The notes under the pieces: model-generated
Databases searched by the model: none
The model's input: the letters and a program-made list of their open reading frames with translations, nothing else
Told to the model about the DNA's origin: nothing
Translations under genes and position numbers: made by a program
Source: Sulfolobus islandicus Y.N.15.51
Lineage (GTDB): Archaea > Thermoproteota > Thermoprotei_A > Sulfolobales > Sulfolobaceae
NCBI RefSeq assembly: GCF_000022485.1
Contig: NC_012623.1
Span: 1,886,501-1,950,500 of the forward strand
DNA length: 64,000 nucleotides
Direction of reading: 5' to 3'
Shown: piece by piece, positions 53,709 to 63,883 of the stretch
How positions within the stretch are numbered: the first letter of the stretch is position 1
Layout of the letters: each line of letters opens with the position of its first letter

Positions 53709-55029
53709 GGGGCTACTGGGTATAGTTGTGTGAGAAAATATGTAAGCAGAAGGTTAAAAGTCTTCATCAAGACTCACCTGGAACCTTGAAGCGTGGAGTT
53801 GTTTGAGATGATATGAGTAATGCCTTATCACCGACATGGGCCTGAACTTCCAACGCGAATTACTTTCATGGATCGAAACGTAGAGATAGACCTCCAAGGA
53901 GCGAAGAGAGGGAAAGTAACCTCCGAGCTCCTCCTCGAACCTAGCCAGGGTCGAGTTGAAACTCTCCGACGTGTTATTAGTGTAGAGGTAGTGTCTAATC
54001 TCCCTGGGGAAGTTGAGAAAGGAACAATACTTGTCAGCAGCGTCAAGAAGCCTCTTGGCTCGGGCTGGAGAAAAGGGTTGGACAAGTTGGCTGAGGGACA
54101 ATATAGCCTTCCTTCCCTCCTCCACGTTCCTGGAGGACTTTAGATCCCTAACTCTAATCATTAGTTCCTCCTTGTCTGGGAGGACCCTCATGAGGTTCCT
54201 AACCATGTGTGTTATACAGAGCTGGTGTTGAGAGGAGGGAAAGAGCGTGGACACGACGCGATCGAGTCCAGAGAAGTCATCGCTCACGATTACGTCAACC
54301 CTGCTGACTCCCCTGCTTACGAGTCCGCTCAAGAAGGACTTCCAACCGTCCAAGTCCTCCCTATCCCTAACTTCGTAGTCCAAGACGAACTTATTCCCTT
54401 CTAAGTCAACTCCTATGGCAATGTAAATGGCTCTCTCCATGATCGACTCGCTGATTCTGACCTTTACGATCTTCACATGGATGTAAAGGGCTAGGAGATC
54501 GTGAGGTAGTTCGCGGCTCTTGTATTCCTTGAGTTTGTTGGATATTCTCTCGGCAACCCGATTCATTACGATCTCACTATACGGTATTCCCTTGGCTGCT
54601 AACACGGCCTTGACTTGGAGTCATGCCTGATAGAACGAGCTGCTGGAGGAAGTCCTCGTAATCTGGGCTGGTCCTCTCGTACTTCTCCGGAAGGATCTTA
54701 GGTCTGAAGCCACCCTTTCTGGTTCTCGGTACTCTGAGTCTTAATACTCCGTCTCCGGTTCCCAGATATCTGAAGTAGGTCCCGTTCTTGTGGTCGTCCT
54801 CAACTTCTAGGTAGGCTTCCCTCTCTTCCATCATGGCCTCTTGCAAGATTATCTCCTCTATTTCCCTTAGGCTAACTCCTTCTTTGATTGCCTTTCTTAT
54901 CTTTTCTCTTATTTCTTCCATTACCTTCATGGTATTACTCTCCCTTATGGTATTACCCCTTCCGGGGTTATTTTTACTTTTTGTCATTATTTTTCACCTT
55001 TTGCTACCACAACTATAACTGGTAGCCCC
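53709..55029 (-). mobile_element. Full-length IS256-type element, frameshifted (CDS 53754-54987)
   Basis: 1321 bp with ends GGGGCTACTGGGTATAG and CTGGTAGCCCC. The transposase is on the minus strand in two frames: 54577-54987 (head) and 53754-54605 (catalytic part, VDVIVSDDFSGLDRVV; C-terminal NTSESFNSTLARFEEELGGY with the Glu region). A CTTGACTTGACTTGG to CTTGACTTGG deletion of 5 bp breaks it. Otherwise complete; it shows the intact middle sequence CCAGACAAGGAGG into which ISH3-type elements inserted elsewhere. Confidence 0.88.
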
Positions 55030-55353
55030 GATTATGTTATCTTTGAGGACTTGTTCCTAGTGAAGAGGAGGAAGTTCACTAGGAGTAAGAGCGGTAATAG
55101 GAAGGTTTCGCGTTTTGCTAAGAGGCAAATGTTAATTCACGGTGTTGTTAAAGCACTTAGGTTGGGATTTAACGTTGTTTTAGTTAATCCTAAGGGTACT
55201 ACAAATTCTGAGGGTCACGATAGGATAATGAGGGAGAAGGGTTTTGATAGGCATACAGCCTCAGCTTACTTAATAGCCTTAAAAGGATTAGGAATGTTAA
55301 ATGATATCAAATGACATAAAATTCACGGCTTATCGGAAACTGTTGACGACGGC
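55030..55353 (+). mobile_element. 3' fragment of an IS605-like element (TnpB-like)
   Basis: Encodes DYVIFEDLFLVKRRKF through FDRHTASAYLIALKGLGMLNDIK and the right end CACGGCTTATCGGAAACTG to GACGACGGC. The 5' part is cut off by the IS256-type element ending at 55029. Highly similar to the 50.5-kb copy. Confidence 0.8.
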
Positions 55354-55890
55354 AGTTTCGGCATAGAACGCGTAAGGAATGATCTTGTATAACTCCTTAA
55401 CAGCATCGTTTAGGGAGATTGTAAGGGGGTAAGGCTAGGGGATTTTCACGGGATGTGTTTCCCACTCAGTTCAGCGGGCATTATGCTTCCCTTTCTTCAA
55501 CGTTAAATAAATTCAATATTTAAGGAATATTTAAGAGAAATATTGTTAATTAACCATAATTATTAGAAAAATATGATATTTTACTCGAATTGAAAGGTAT
55601 AATTTAATTTATTATAAGTTTTAATTTATCTTGAGATAAACGAGATTCCCATATTGACGTGTAAATCTAGGCTTTCGTTAATTATAACTAGTTCCCTTAA
55701 AGCTTAAATGCCTCCTTAATATCGTCTGCAACAATTAGGATATCTTCATCGAGTTCTTTACTGCAGAACTTCGTCATTAGCCTTAATCACATGAAAGACT
55801 AGAAAACTGAGTATATACGTATTTCTACTTCCTTTCTTACTCTATTTTAGAATTTTAAATTATATTTGATCTCGACGTAATTCAATTTAT
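55354..55890. other. Gap with scraps of former genes
   Basis: The minus strand just after the IS605-like end reads TISLNDAVKELYKIIPYAF, a plausible gene fragment used as the insertion site. Another scrap, SKELDEDILIVADDIKEAF-KL-stop, lies near 55702-55790. Neither is long enough to name. Confidence 0.35.
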
Positions 55891-56128
55891 TTATAGATAG
55901 TCCATGTCTTGTATTGGTATATTTATTCCGTCAGATGTTAGGAAGTACGAGTCACTAATTTTCTTGTAAGTAGGAAACATATATCATAAGACGTCTGTTA
56001 GTATCTTCGTCAAAAATTTCAATAACGCACTTATCTTTCCATTTCTCTAATATTTCTTGGATTTCTCCTTTTTCTTCAGCTATTAAATGTGGAAAGCCAT
56101 CCTTACAAGAGTAGATTTTCCCTATCAT
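55891..56128 (-). pseudogene. Small hypothetical gene with a frameshift
   Basis: ATG at 56128: MIGKIYSCKDGFPHLIAEEK, then GEIQEILEKWKDKCVIEIFD and EDTNRRLMIYV. The reading then jumps frame to PTYKKISDSYFLTSDGINIP and IQDMDYL-stop. One base change restores about 80 aa. No family recognised. Confidence 0.4.
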
Positions 56129-56179
56129 GCTTGATATGAAGCTAATAATGCAAGGTGAGTCAATCGAAAATGTAAAAAA

Positions 56180-57298
56180 TTAGCATATGAAATCGATAAG
56201 CTCTAGGTTATTATTTATAAAATTATTTATTTTTTTATTGTTAAATAGTATTTCGAAATGATTTTCTTTAGCCTCTTCCAAGAGTGATTTTAATATAGTG
56301 TAATCCTTATTGCTCATATTTACTTCCTTCTCAGTAGTAAGCCTGAGCATGGGCGTAAAATCATTTACTTTTATTTTTTCTTGTTTCTCAGAAATATAAT
56401 ATAAATCCTTTAAATTCGTATACAATATCATCTTTAATAATCCATCTTTAATGTCATCCTCAGAAGGTAAAGCAGAATTCTTTGTATTCTTGGCTTCGAT
56501 TAAACATACTTTATTTTTCTTAGAATTAAAGAACACCTCGTCAACAGTAAAGTGATAAAATCCGCCTAAATAATTCTTTATATCTATAGTACCTTTATTA
56601 CCATAGGTTCTTTCTTTAGGTTGGCGAGTTATGCTTTCTCTATACTGCGCTTTTAAAGATAAGGTTCTAGAGAAATTCTTGAAAGCCTCTACATCAGACA
56701 TGACCTTTTCTATCCTTTTACGTGCAGAGGCTAAATCATGAAATGTTACTTTTGTTTCACTTGAAATTCTCTTATATGATTCTAAAGCCTTCTCTCCTAT
56801 CTGTTTCAAGTTTGATAACTCATTCATGTTCCAATGTAACGCATCTGACCTATAATTGGAGAGTTCGTCAAACTTTTTCTCTAGGTATTCATAATCGAAT
56901 TCCTGACTAGTTACCTTATTTTTATACTTAGGATTCTTACTAGCTTTTACATAATAACCAATGATAACATAAACTCCTAATAAACTCATAAGAGCAACTG
57001 TATCCCATTGTATAAAATCCCTGTCTCCGTCAACTCCTTCGTCTTTCATAATAGGTATTATTGTAACTATTTTGCCCTTAGAAAACTGCAAAGTATTATA
57101 AACTCTTGCGTAAGGATAAGATCTAGTTCTCTTGGGAGAAACCCACCAGCTTACAGCAAACTCATTACCAGATCTCTTATATACAAAAGAAGAAGAATGC
57201 TTAATACCTTCAGATAAATCGTAATAAGTTTGCAAAACTGGTAACAGGAATTTCGGCTTATATTTAATACCTTCTATTGTACCGCAAAGGTGAATCAA
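56180..57298 (-). CDS. Type II restriction endonuclease (candidate)
   Basis: 372 aa. The catalytic PD-(D/E)xK pattern is VDEVFFNSKKNKVCLIEAKNTK (Asp about residue 254, Glu about 270, Lys two further on), within HFTVDEVFF...LIEAKNTKNSALP. The N-terminal two-thirds are probably the recognition domain. It starts six bases after the stop of the DNA methyltransferase gene, which strongly supports a restriction role. Recognition site unknown. Confidence 0.75.
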   Translation of the reverse strand: MIHLCGTIEGIKYKPKFLLPVLQTYYDLSEGIKHSSSFVYKRSGNEFAVSWWVSPKRTRSYPYARVYNTLQFSKGKIVTIIPIMKDEGVDGDRDFIQWDTVALMSLLGVYVIIGYYVKASKNPKYKNKVTSQEFDYEYLEKKFDELSNYRSDALHWNMNELSNLKQIGEKALESYKRISSETKVTFHDLASARKRIEKVMSDVEAFKNFSRTLSLKAQYRESITRQPKERTYGNKGTIDIKNYLGGFYHFTVDEVFFNSKKNKVCLIEAKNTKNSALPSEDDIKDGLLKMILYTNLKDLYYISEKQEKIKVNDFTPMLRLTTEKEVNMSNKDYTILKSLLEEAKENHFEILFNNKKINNFINNNLELIDFIC

Positions 57299-57304
57299 TT
57301 TAGA

Positions 57305-58156
57305 TCATCTATTTTGTAATTTTTCCTCAATTTTTTCCCTTAACTTAGTCCTTAATCTCTTAGCGTCTTCTCTCTCAATTATGTCTATCTGCGGTTTTCC
57401 GAAAAGTGTATTAACACCAATCCTTTCTAAGATTATATCCTTTAATTCTAAGTCTATTTCATAGCCTATCGCATTTCTTTTCAATTCATTAGCGACCTTT
57501 AATGTAGTACTAGTCCCAGCAAAGGGGTCTAGAACTGTATCCCCTACGTAAGAATAAAGCGTAATAATTCTCCTAGCTAGCTCTTCTGGAAACGGTGCTG
57601 TATACTTCGAATACTTATTATTAGGCAGTACGTTAGTTATTTCCCACACACTCAAATACCATTTCTCCCTTTGAAATTTATTTACATCTATTTTACTTTC
57701 TTCCTTATTCCTAGGGATAAATTTCCCTGGCTTCTTAAACACTAGTATATCTTCATAAACATTATCTGGATAATAATAAAGAGGATAAGGATGTTGAATA
57801 AGAACCCCACTCCTCCTACTAATTCTGATATAACCTTCTGGTTTTTTCCAAATAATCCTCTCTTGATATTTAAAACCCAAGCTTTGCATTATTTTTATTA
57901 AATCTGCAACTATAGGATAAAGTTCACCGTGTATTCTAACATCTGCTGTAACGAAAACCGCGACCCTACCTTCCTCTAAGACCCTAAAAATCTCCTTACC
58001 CACTCCATTCAACAAGCTCAAGTAATCGGCATAAGAAGGAAAAAGATCTGGAAAGTCAAAAGGTGCATTATAGTAAGGAGGAGAAGTAAGAACTAAACCA
58101 ACACTATTATCCTCAACTTCTTTCATATTTCTAGAGTCTCCAAATATAACTCTCAT
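57305..58156 (-). CDS. DNA methyltransferase of the R-M pair (beta class, m4C/m6A)
   Basis: 283 aa. Motif IV TSPPYYN near residue 29 precedes motif I LDPFAGTSTTLKVANEL near residue 213, the order of beta-class enzymes; TSPPY is most common in N4-cytosine methyltransferases. Full-length. The ATG at 58156 is preceded by a TTAAACTTTAAAGC-type AT-rich promoter region. It is the first gene, so modification would be made before the endonuclease. Confidence 0.88.
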   Translation of the reverse strand: MRVIFGDSRNMKEVEDNSVGLVLTSPPYYNAPFDFPDLFPSYADYLSLLNGVGKEIFRVLEEGRVAVFVTADVRIHGELYPIVADLIKIMQSLGFKYQERIIWKKPEGYIRISRRSGVLIQHPYPLYYYPDNVYEDILVFKKPGKFIPRNKEESKIDVNKFQREKWYLSVWEITNVLPNNKYSKYTAPFPEELARRIITLYSYVGDTVLDPFAGTSTTLKVANELKRNAIGYEIDLELKDIILERIGVNTLFGKPQIDIIEREDAKRLRTKLREKIEEKLQNR

Positions 58157-58325
58157 TATTGAGACTTTTGTTATAAGTTAAACTTTAAAGCTTTTGTTGT
58201 GTGAGAGGTCGGACTGTCATAGGGTTTTACGATTCAGCAAAAACGCTGAGATGAGAGACTGTAACGCTTCTACGTAACTACTCGTTATTTTTAATTACTC
58301 CTAAATATCGTTTTGACAAGTTGTG

Positions 58326-58430
58326 TTTATATAGTATTACCGAAGTAGTTTTTATTGATGATCTCCCTAACTGATGACGGGCTCTGCTCACGAGGGTGGG
58401 AGTGATAAAAGTGTGGATGGGAGGATAGTG
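58326..58430 (+). ncRNA. Candidate small RNA with its own TATA box
   Basis: TTTATATAG at 58326-58334 is followed 20-25 bases later by TTGATGATCTCCC, CTGATGACGGG and GC-rich sequence without an open frame. TTGATGA and CTGATGA resemble C/D boxes, but their spacing is wrong for a standard guide. No end was determined. Confidence 0.25.
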
Positions 58431-58486
58431 GCGTTCAGTAATAAATCTTTCGCTCAAACTTCAAGCATAGTATTAGCTAACATTGC

Positions 58487-58511
58487 CACGTGGGTCCTTT
58501 CAACCCACGTG
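58487..58511. other. 9-bp hairpin beyond the IS110 recombinase
   Basis: CACGTGGGT, loop CCTTTCA, ACCCACGTG. It lies 23 bp after the stop of the IS110-type gene and may be part of that element's right end or a structural terminator. Confidence 0.45.
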
Positions 58512-58533
58512 ACGATTCGGGAGAGGGATTCAC

Positions 58534-59595
58534 CTATTTAGGCTCATAAGGCTTATTATTATACCAAACACTCCAAACAACCCTTGCCAACTTCCTAGCC
58601 AAAGCAACATACAACTTCCTACCTTTCAACCTATCCTTGTGTGTTTCATAAAACTTCAATGAGGTTGGGTTCCTAGAGTAATTCCTCATTGCTAAAAAGT
58701 AGAACAAGCTACGCAAGTACTTATTACCCCTCTTGGAAATCCCCCTACTTACCACAGCCTTTCCACTCCTCTCAACTACGGGATCTAAACCGCAATAAGC
58801 AACAAAGGACTCAGGCTTAGGAAAACGCTTAACATCACCAACAATACCAGCTGCAAGCCTCCCAACACCTGGTATCGTTAATAGGACGTGGTCTTGAGGG
58901 ACTTGCCCCTCAATCATCCTCCTAACCTCCTTCAACCTCTCTTGCGTTTCTAGGAGGTTTTTAGCCAGGATTTTGATTTCCTCAAGTACTAAGGGGGTGT
59001 ATTCAAGTTGGTAGAGCTCTTCCTGTGTGAAATCTCCTTTCGCAAGTTTTTCCAACCTGTCCTTGCTTACCTTATCGTTATCGCTTACTAGGAATAGTGC
59101 TCTCTTTAGCCTGTTCTTGTATTTCGTCTCTATGTCCTTTAGGAAGAGGTAGAGTGTTACTAATTCCTTTAAGGGGTTGTAATCGTACTCCTTAGCCTTG
59201 TCGACCATGTTTTCTAATTTTTCTGCGTCGTAAAAATCTGTTTTCTTTCCCCTAAACTCCTTTTCCCTTGATAACACGTTTGGGCTGACTTGTAGTACTC
59301 TTACCCCTCTCTCCTTGAAGTATTGTGAAGGCCTTATTGCGTATACTCCGGTAGGCTCTAGGACTATTACGCAAGGTTTCATCTTGAGGATTTCCTCATA
59401 ATCCTCCTTTTTGTTCTCGTATCTTCTCACCCTCCCCCTGCTAGTTATTAAATGGTCCTTTGATACATCTATCCCTATTACCCCTACCTCTTTATCACAC
59501 CTATATGCGTGAATTTTATCACAATGTTCAGTCCGATGGTAGGGGTTTGTCACGCCACTACCCGAAGACTTTGCTTCAGAACTCACGTCGACCAT
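58534..59595 (-). CDS. IS110-type recombinase, intact frame
   Basis: The DEDD RuvC-like part starts GVIGIDVSKDHLITSRG and continues CVIVLEPTGVYA and KKTDFYDAEKLENMVD. The C-terminal part has LLTIPGVGRLAAGIVGDVKRF and SFVAYCGLDPVVERSGKAVVSRGISKRGNKYLRSLFYFL with the serine region. The family core begins near 59490; the frame is open to 59595, but this stretch is likely the guide RNA region and no good start codon lies at the expected place. A TTG at that position in the other IS110 copy is AAA here, so translation may be impaired. Confidence 0.82.
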   Translation of the reverse strand: MVDVSSEAKSSGSGVTNPYHRTEHCDKIHAYRCDKEVGVIGIDVSKDHLITSRGRVRRYENKKEDYEEILKMKPCVIVLEPTGVYAIRPSQYFKERGVRVLQVSPNVLSREKEFRGKKTDFYDAEKLENMVDKAKEYDYNPLKELVTLYLFLKDIETKYKNRLKRALFLVSDNDKVSKDRLEKLAKGDFTQEELYQLEYTPLVLEEIKILAKNLLETQERLKEVRRMIEGQVPQDHVLLTIPGVGRLAAGIVGDVKRFPKPESFVAYCGLDPVVERSGKAVVSRGISKRGNKYLRSLFYFLAMRNYSRNPTSLKFYETHKDRLKGRKLYVALARKLARVVWSVWYNNKPYEPK

Positions 59596-59608
59596 GTTTC
59601 CCCAGTCC
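59491..59608 (-). ncRNA. Truncated IS110 guide RNA region, copy 2
   Basis: Upstream of the recombinase core the minus strand starts GGACTGGGGAAACATGG and is GC-rich. The first IS110 copy has GACTGGGG directly after its 11-bp hairpin. Here everything 5' of it, including the promoter and the hairpin, has been removed by the MITE at 59609. Confidence 0.4.
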
Positions 59609-59951
59609 GGTAGACCCAAAATCATATTACAAATATAAATTCAACATTAAACCTCATATTTTTTCTTAATAAATAAAAGAATATATTTTATTATACTCAT
59701 AATCAAGAGTAGTAAGAATAAATATATTAAATAATTGATACAAATAAAGCTGATTTCATTATTCGTGTCCTTGTCATTCTCTAATGTTATAATAATATTC
59801 CTCAGTTTACTTTCAGAAATATAAAAGATCTAATACAACACTTAAAAATTTCTAAAAGATACTGTAAAATCAATTATCTAATTACATTAAATTCACATGA
59901 ATTACTAATAACAAATAAAAATTATTTTTAGTAATAAGATTTTGGGTCTAC
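59609..59951. mobile_element. ISH3-type MITE, complete (343 bp)
   Basis: Ends GGTAGACCCAAAATCATATTA and TAATAAGATTTTGGGTCTAC are inverted repeats like those of the ISH3-type element. No gene inside; AT-rich. On the right lies GGACAAGGAGG of an IS256-type copy. Its first 265 bp equal 12289-12553. Confidence 0.82.
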
Positions 59952-59952
59952 A

Positions 59953-60421
59953 GGACAAGGAGGAACTAATGATTAGAGTTAGGGATCTAAAGTCCTCCAG
60001 GAACGTGGAGGAGGGAAGGAAGGCTATATTGTCCCTCAGCCAACTTGTCCAACCCTTTTCTCCAGCCCGAGCCAAGAGGCTTCTTGACGCTGCTGACAAG
60101 TATTGTTCCTTTCTCAACTTCCCCAGGGAGATTAGACACTACCTCTACACTAATAACACGTCGGAGAGTTTCAACTCGACCCTGGCTAGGTTTGAGGAGG
60201 AGCTCGGAGGTTACTTTCCCTCTCTTCGCTCCTTGGAGGTCTATCTCTACGTTTCGATCCATGAAAGTAATTCGCGTTGGAAGTTCAGGCCCATGTCGGT
60301 GATAAGGCATTACTCATATCATCTCAAACAACTCCACGCTTCAAGGTTCCAGGTGAGTCTTGATGAAGACTTTTAACCTTCTGCTTACATATTTTCTCAC
60401 ATAACTATACCCAGTAGCCCC
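59953..60421 (+). mobile_element. 3' third of an IS256-type element
   Basis: Encodes KEELMIRVRDLKSSRNVEEG...NTSESFNSTLARFEEELGGYF...SNSRWKFRPMSVIRHY to the stop at 60376 and ends with CCCAGTAGCCCC at 60421. This is exactly the part missing from 11444-12288. GGACA at both broken ends is the 5-bp duplication made by the MITE. Confidence 0.85.
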
Positions 60422-60856
60422 AAAAGAACTCTTCAATGTACTCGAAACCGAACCTTGTTAACCTATCTTTGTATGTTATTAATACGATGTCGACACTCCT
60501 TCCCTCAACAAGTTTGAATAACTTAAGCAATCCTTTTCTTTGTGTGTTCAACCCGCTTGCAATATCTTTCAGTACTTCAACTACCTTGTAACCCTTTGCC
60601 GTTGCGTAATTTGTTAGGTAGTTATTTGTCTTTCCAAGTCTTCTCTCTGGTCTGCTGACGAAACTCTTGCGTAAATTACAGCCCTCGTCTCTTCCCTCTT
60701 CTCTAAGTACTTCTTAATCTCGCTGTAAGGTATCCTATACTTCCCTCCTTCAGTCGTTACTGCCCTTATTTTTCCTTCTCTAATCCACCGTAGGAGTGTT
60801 GAGTATGAAATGCTGAGTAGTTGGCAAGCCTCCTTAGGTCTCAGTAGTCTCTCCAC
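60422..60856 (-). pseudogene. IS607-type TnpA serine recombinase, truncated and frameshifted
   Basis: ATG at 60856: MERLLRPKEACQLLSISYST and LLRWIREGKIRAV are the MerR-like head. RAVIYARVSSADQREDLERQ carries the catalytic Ser of the resolvase domain. A frameshift near 60625 follows, then YLTNYATAKGYKVVEVLKDI, LNTQRKGLLKLFKLVEGRSV and DIVLITYKDRLTRFGFEYIE. The tail is cut by the IS256 end at 60421. Confidence 0.82.
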
Positions 60857-60915
60857 AAAATTGGTTGATAATAAATAAATATAAAAAGATTTCTATTAAC
60901 GTGAGAAAGGATTCA

Positions 60916-61153
60916 GCCCTTATTTCCCTCCCCGTACCGTCTACGGGAGCGGTAGTCAAACCACTCCCTTCGAGGATATGGGGGTTTCATTGAGCATCTT
61001 CCTCCCTCTCACATTGCTCATAGAGTTCATGGTGGTGCTCTCTATTCTAACGTTAACATAAAAGTTTATAAACTTCGTGAAAAGATAGTTAGGAATGCTA
61101 AATGATATCAAATAACATAAACTTTACGGTTATCGGAAACTATTGACAACGGC
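60916..61153 (+). mobile_element. Nonautonomous IS605-like element 2 (about 238 bp)
   Basis: The first part (TTATTTCCCTCCCCG; CGTCTACGGGAGCGGTAG; CTCACATTGCTCAT) matches the left end of 49070-50567. It then jumps to TGCTAAATGATATCAAAT and the right end ACGGTTATCGGAAACTATTG...GGC. AbrB-like and TnpB-like genes are deleted. It truncates the gene that follows. Confidence 0.72.
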
Positions 61154-61568
61154 ATTTAGGCCTAGGTACGGTGAAAAGCCTAGGGAGAGGCTGACGTTTA
61201 ATAAGAAAGTATATGTAGTAGACCAATGCATAATTTCGAGAGTAGCTCTGAGGGCTAAGGATAGGGGGAGGGTTATGGAGAATTTAGTTGCTTTAAAGCT
61301 GTTCAGAGATAACCAATTAAAAGGGCTATATTACGTTAAAGGTAAGGACTTCGAAATAGATTTTTATGACGAAATTAACTCACGTCTGCTGCAAGTGACT
61401 TACACTTCAGATAAGATCGAAGAGAGGGAGATAAGATCTCTTCTAAAGGCTGAGGAAATGTTAAGAACTAAGGAGTTAATAGTGATCACTTACGATATTG
61501 AGAGCGAAGAGGAAAGGGAGGGTAAGAAGATAAAACTCATCCCCTTATATAAGTTTTTATTGAGCTGA
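61143..61568 (+). pseudogene. C-terminal part of an archaeal AAA ATPase (DUF4143-type)
   Basis: The sequence RPRYGEKPRERLTFNKKVYV, then VDQCIISRVALRAKDRGRVM, ENLVALKLFRD and DFEIDFYDEINSRLLQVTYT, is the nuclease-like tail of the common archaeal ATP-binding proteins with DUF4143. The ATPase domain is missing. The frame starts in the right end of the IS605-like element. A fusion start (TTG at 61143) is possible but unlikely to be functional. Confidence 0.7.
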
Positions 61569-61693
61569 TTAGGTAGACAAGAGTAAGAAAGTAATCTCAC
61601 CTTTATATCGTGTAACGACCTAAGGTGAAATTAAATTCCTCTTCTCCTCTATAATTTCCCTTTGATTAACAATAACTCTCTTTAATTCCTCAA

Positions 61694-62988
61694 GAGAGCA
61701 TCCCAAGTGTAAATAATTCAATAAATCTATGTATAAGTTTATAGATAATAACTCAAAAGAAAGCATAAACTCTTGAGAAATTTTGAATTTTCACTTGGAG
61801 TAAAATCTTGAGTAATACTTAAAGGGGACCGGGAAGACGTAGTACAAGGATTGGGAGATATGAAACCTTGGATAGAATACTACAATCTCCCGGTCCCCTA
61901 TGATAAACTATCATCAAGGCATAAAACTCTTTTGAAAATGCACTACATACTAATCACCTCAAAAGCACTATCATCACTAGACCTATACATACTTAGAGTA
62001 CTCATCGTCATGATGATATGGCAATGCTCCTACAGAGATGTAGAAGCATACTATTACACGGACATTGTAGTAAGATGGTTTCTAGGAGAACGCAAGTCAA
62101 AATCCGAAAACCACAGAAGGGCAAAGAAACTTAGGGGAGAAATAAAGAAAGCATTCAAGGAATACGCAAAAGAACTTGAGGAAAAGCTAAGCAAACTAGA
62201 AAACTACTTGCCAAGTAGTGCCTTATACGGCAAAGTTAACAAACTCTGGGCAATAGATTCCAACATAATCGAAGTACCCTTCGGAAAGAGAAACAAGGAG
62301 ACATTAAAGAAAAAGCTAGAACTCAACTTGAGACAAGGAAAGTTTAGGGAAGCAGCAAACTTAATTTACTACTATATGAGGGCTAAGATTCATCGTAGAT
62401 TTAAGGGTGAGTTTGCGAAGAAGAGGGTAGGAGTTTCTTCGGCTTCAAGGTTTTATATGCTATTTCCCCAACCATGATTCTTCACGCAATTCAAGTTGAG
62501 TTTGCAAACTTTCCCGATAATAAGGTTGGTTTTGGTATGAGTGGTTATAAGGTTGTTGATAGGGGTTTCTTGGGAATGCCCTCAACTTGGATAATTGGTT
62601 TTTCTAGTTTTAGACGTTATGTTGAATTCTTTGGTATTTTCTTGAAGAGGTATTGGAGACCTTACGCTATTAACAAGGATATGGTTGAGGTTTTTGTTTA
62701 CGTTATTGGAATAATTTACAATTCCTTGATTTACACTTCCGTGTTAGCAAAAGTTCCGCAAGAGGAATTTGTCAAACTCTCTAGTTAACCCTAGGCTAGG
62801 GTTAACTAGAATAATATGGGGTATGTTTGAAATTCATTTTTTCTCAACTATAAGTTATTTTATATTACAATAAAATATTAATCTTCCCTCATATTGAAAG
62901 ATATAATTGACTTCTATTCTCAACTAGTTATAATATTGTTTTTCTATCACATTATATTTATTGAATTATTTGCATTCTGGACACTCTC
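61694..62988 (+). mobile_element. IS5-type element, one-base frameshift (CDS 61851-62788)
   Basis: 1295 bp, ends GAGAGCATCC and GGACACTCTC, flanked by TCAA on both sides (61690-61693, 62989-62992), a 4-bp target duplication. Nearly identical to 31792-33087, but one G is lost in a G run near 62425, splitting the transposase into 61851-62477 and 62474-62788. It has landed just upstream of the permease gene. Confidence 0.88.
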
Positions 62989-63004
62989 TCAAGGCCTCTT
63001 TCTA

Positions 63005-63883
63005 GTGTTGTCAGCAATTTTAGGGTATTTCCTTCACAATAGGTTATCCGTGAGAATAGTAAGTTTTGTAAACAACTGGATAAACTTACCTTTGATATTT
63101 CTCGTCACATATCTTCAGAGGGGTTTTGAGGTAAGTGACGCTAAGATTTTCCTAACCTCTGTAATTTATAATTTCTTAATGTTTGCGATAGTTTTATACT
63201 TAACCAGAGAAATCGAACCATTTAGTAGAGGGTCTGTTTTAATAAACTCAATCTTCATGAATACAATTAATTTACCTTTCTCAATACTCCTAGCGTTTAG
63301 GGGGAATTATGAAATCTCTGCAACGGTTGCAGTGGCGATGGCTACATTAAGGCTACCGATAGTGATGATAATTTTTACGTATTTAAACAAGGGTATAAGC
63401 GTGATACACAATACTACAAATAATTCAATAATAAGAACAAATCTTTCAAGATATCTCCCTGTAATAACTTTTCTAATAGGTGGTAGTTTACATTATGTTG
63501 TAGGCTCAGTTATAAACGTTGACATCGTTAATACAATAAATTTGATTCTCATCTTAATAGTACTTTATGAATTCGGTTATCAAATAAGAAGAGTAATTGG
63601 TGAAATGAGGATTAAAGATGTTACGTCAAAGCCTTACATGATAATTTATATATCAAGAATTCTTATTAGCCCAATCCTAATATTTCTTATCTTAATTTCT
63701 CTAGGTATCACTTCCAAGATAATTATCGAGCAAGTTATGGTAACAGCGATTATGGCTCCAGCAATAACAAACGTGGTTTGGGCTAGAGTTTATGGTTTTG
63801 GCACAGAAATCATAGTGAAATCCACCTTAATATTAACACCTATTAGTACAATAATTGCTATAATATTTCTTATATTATATTAA
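63005..63883 (+). CDS. AEC-type (auxin-efflux-carrier-like) permease
   Basis: 292 aa from the GTG at 63005 (MLSAILGYFLHNRLSVRIVSF). The frame is open further left, but that part is IS5 sequence. Ten or so hydrophobic segments; LPLIFLVTYLQRG, NTINLPFSILLAFRG and a late ATIMAPAITN-like VMVTAIMAPAITNVVWARVYG fit the AEC family fold. Substrate unknown. The IS5 insertion 16 bp upstream must have replaced its promoter. Confidence 0.65.
   Translation: MLSAILGYFLHNRLSVRIVSFVNNWINLPLIFLVTYLQRGFEVSDAKIFLTSVIYNFLMFAIVLYLTREIEPFSRGSVLINSIFMNTINLPFSILLAFRGNYEISATVAVAMATLRLPIVMIIFTYLNKGISVIHNTTNNSIIRTNLSRYLPVITFLIGGSLHYVVGSVINVDIVNTINLILILIVLYEFGYQIRRVIGEMRIKDVTSKPYMIIYISRILISPILIFLILISLGITSKIIIEQVMVTAIMAPAITNVVWARVYGFGTEIIVKSTLILTPISTIIAIIFLILY

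Noticed and set aside
62894-63004. N-terminal 37 residues of the permease
   Set aside because: They are encoded by the end of the IS5-type element, not by the original gene.
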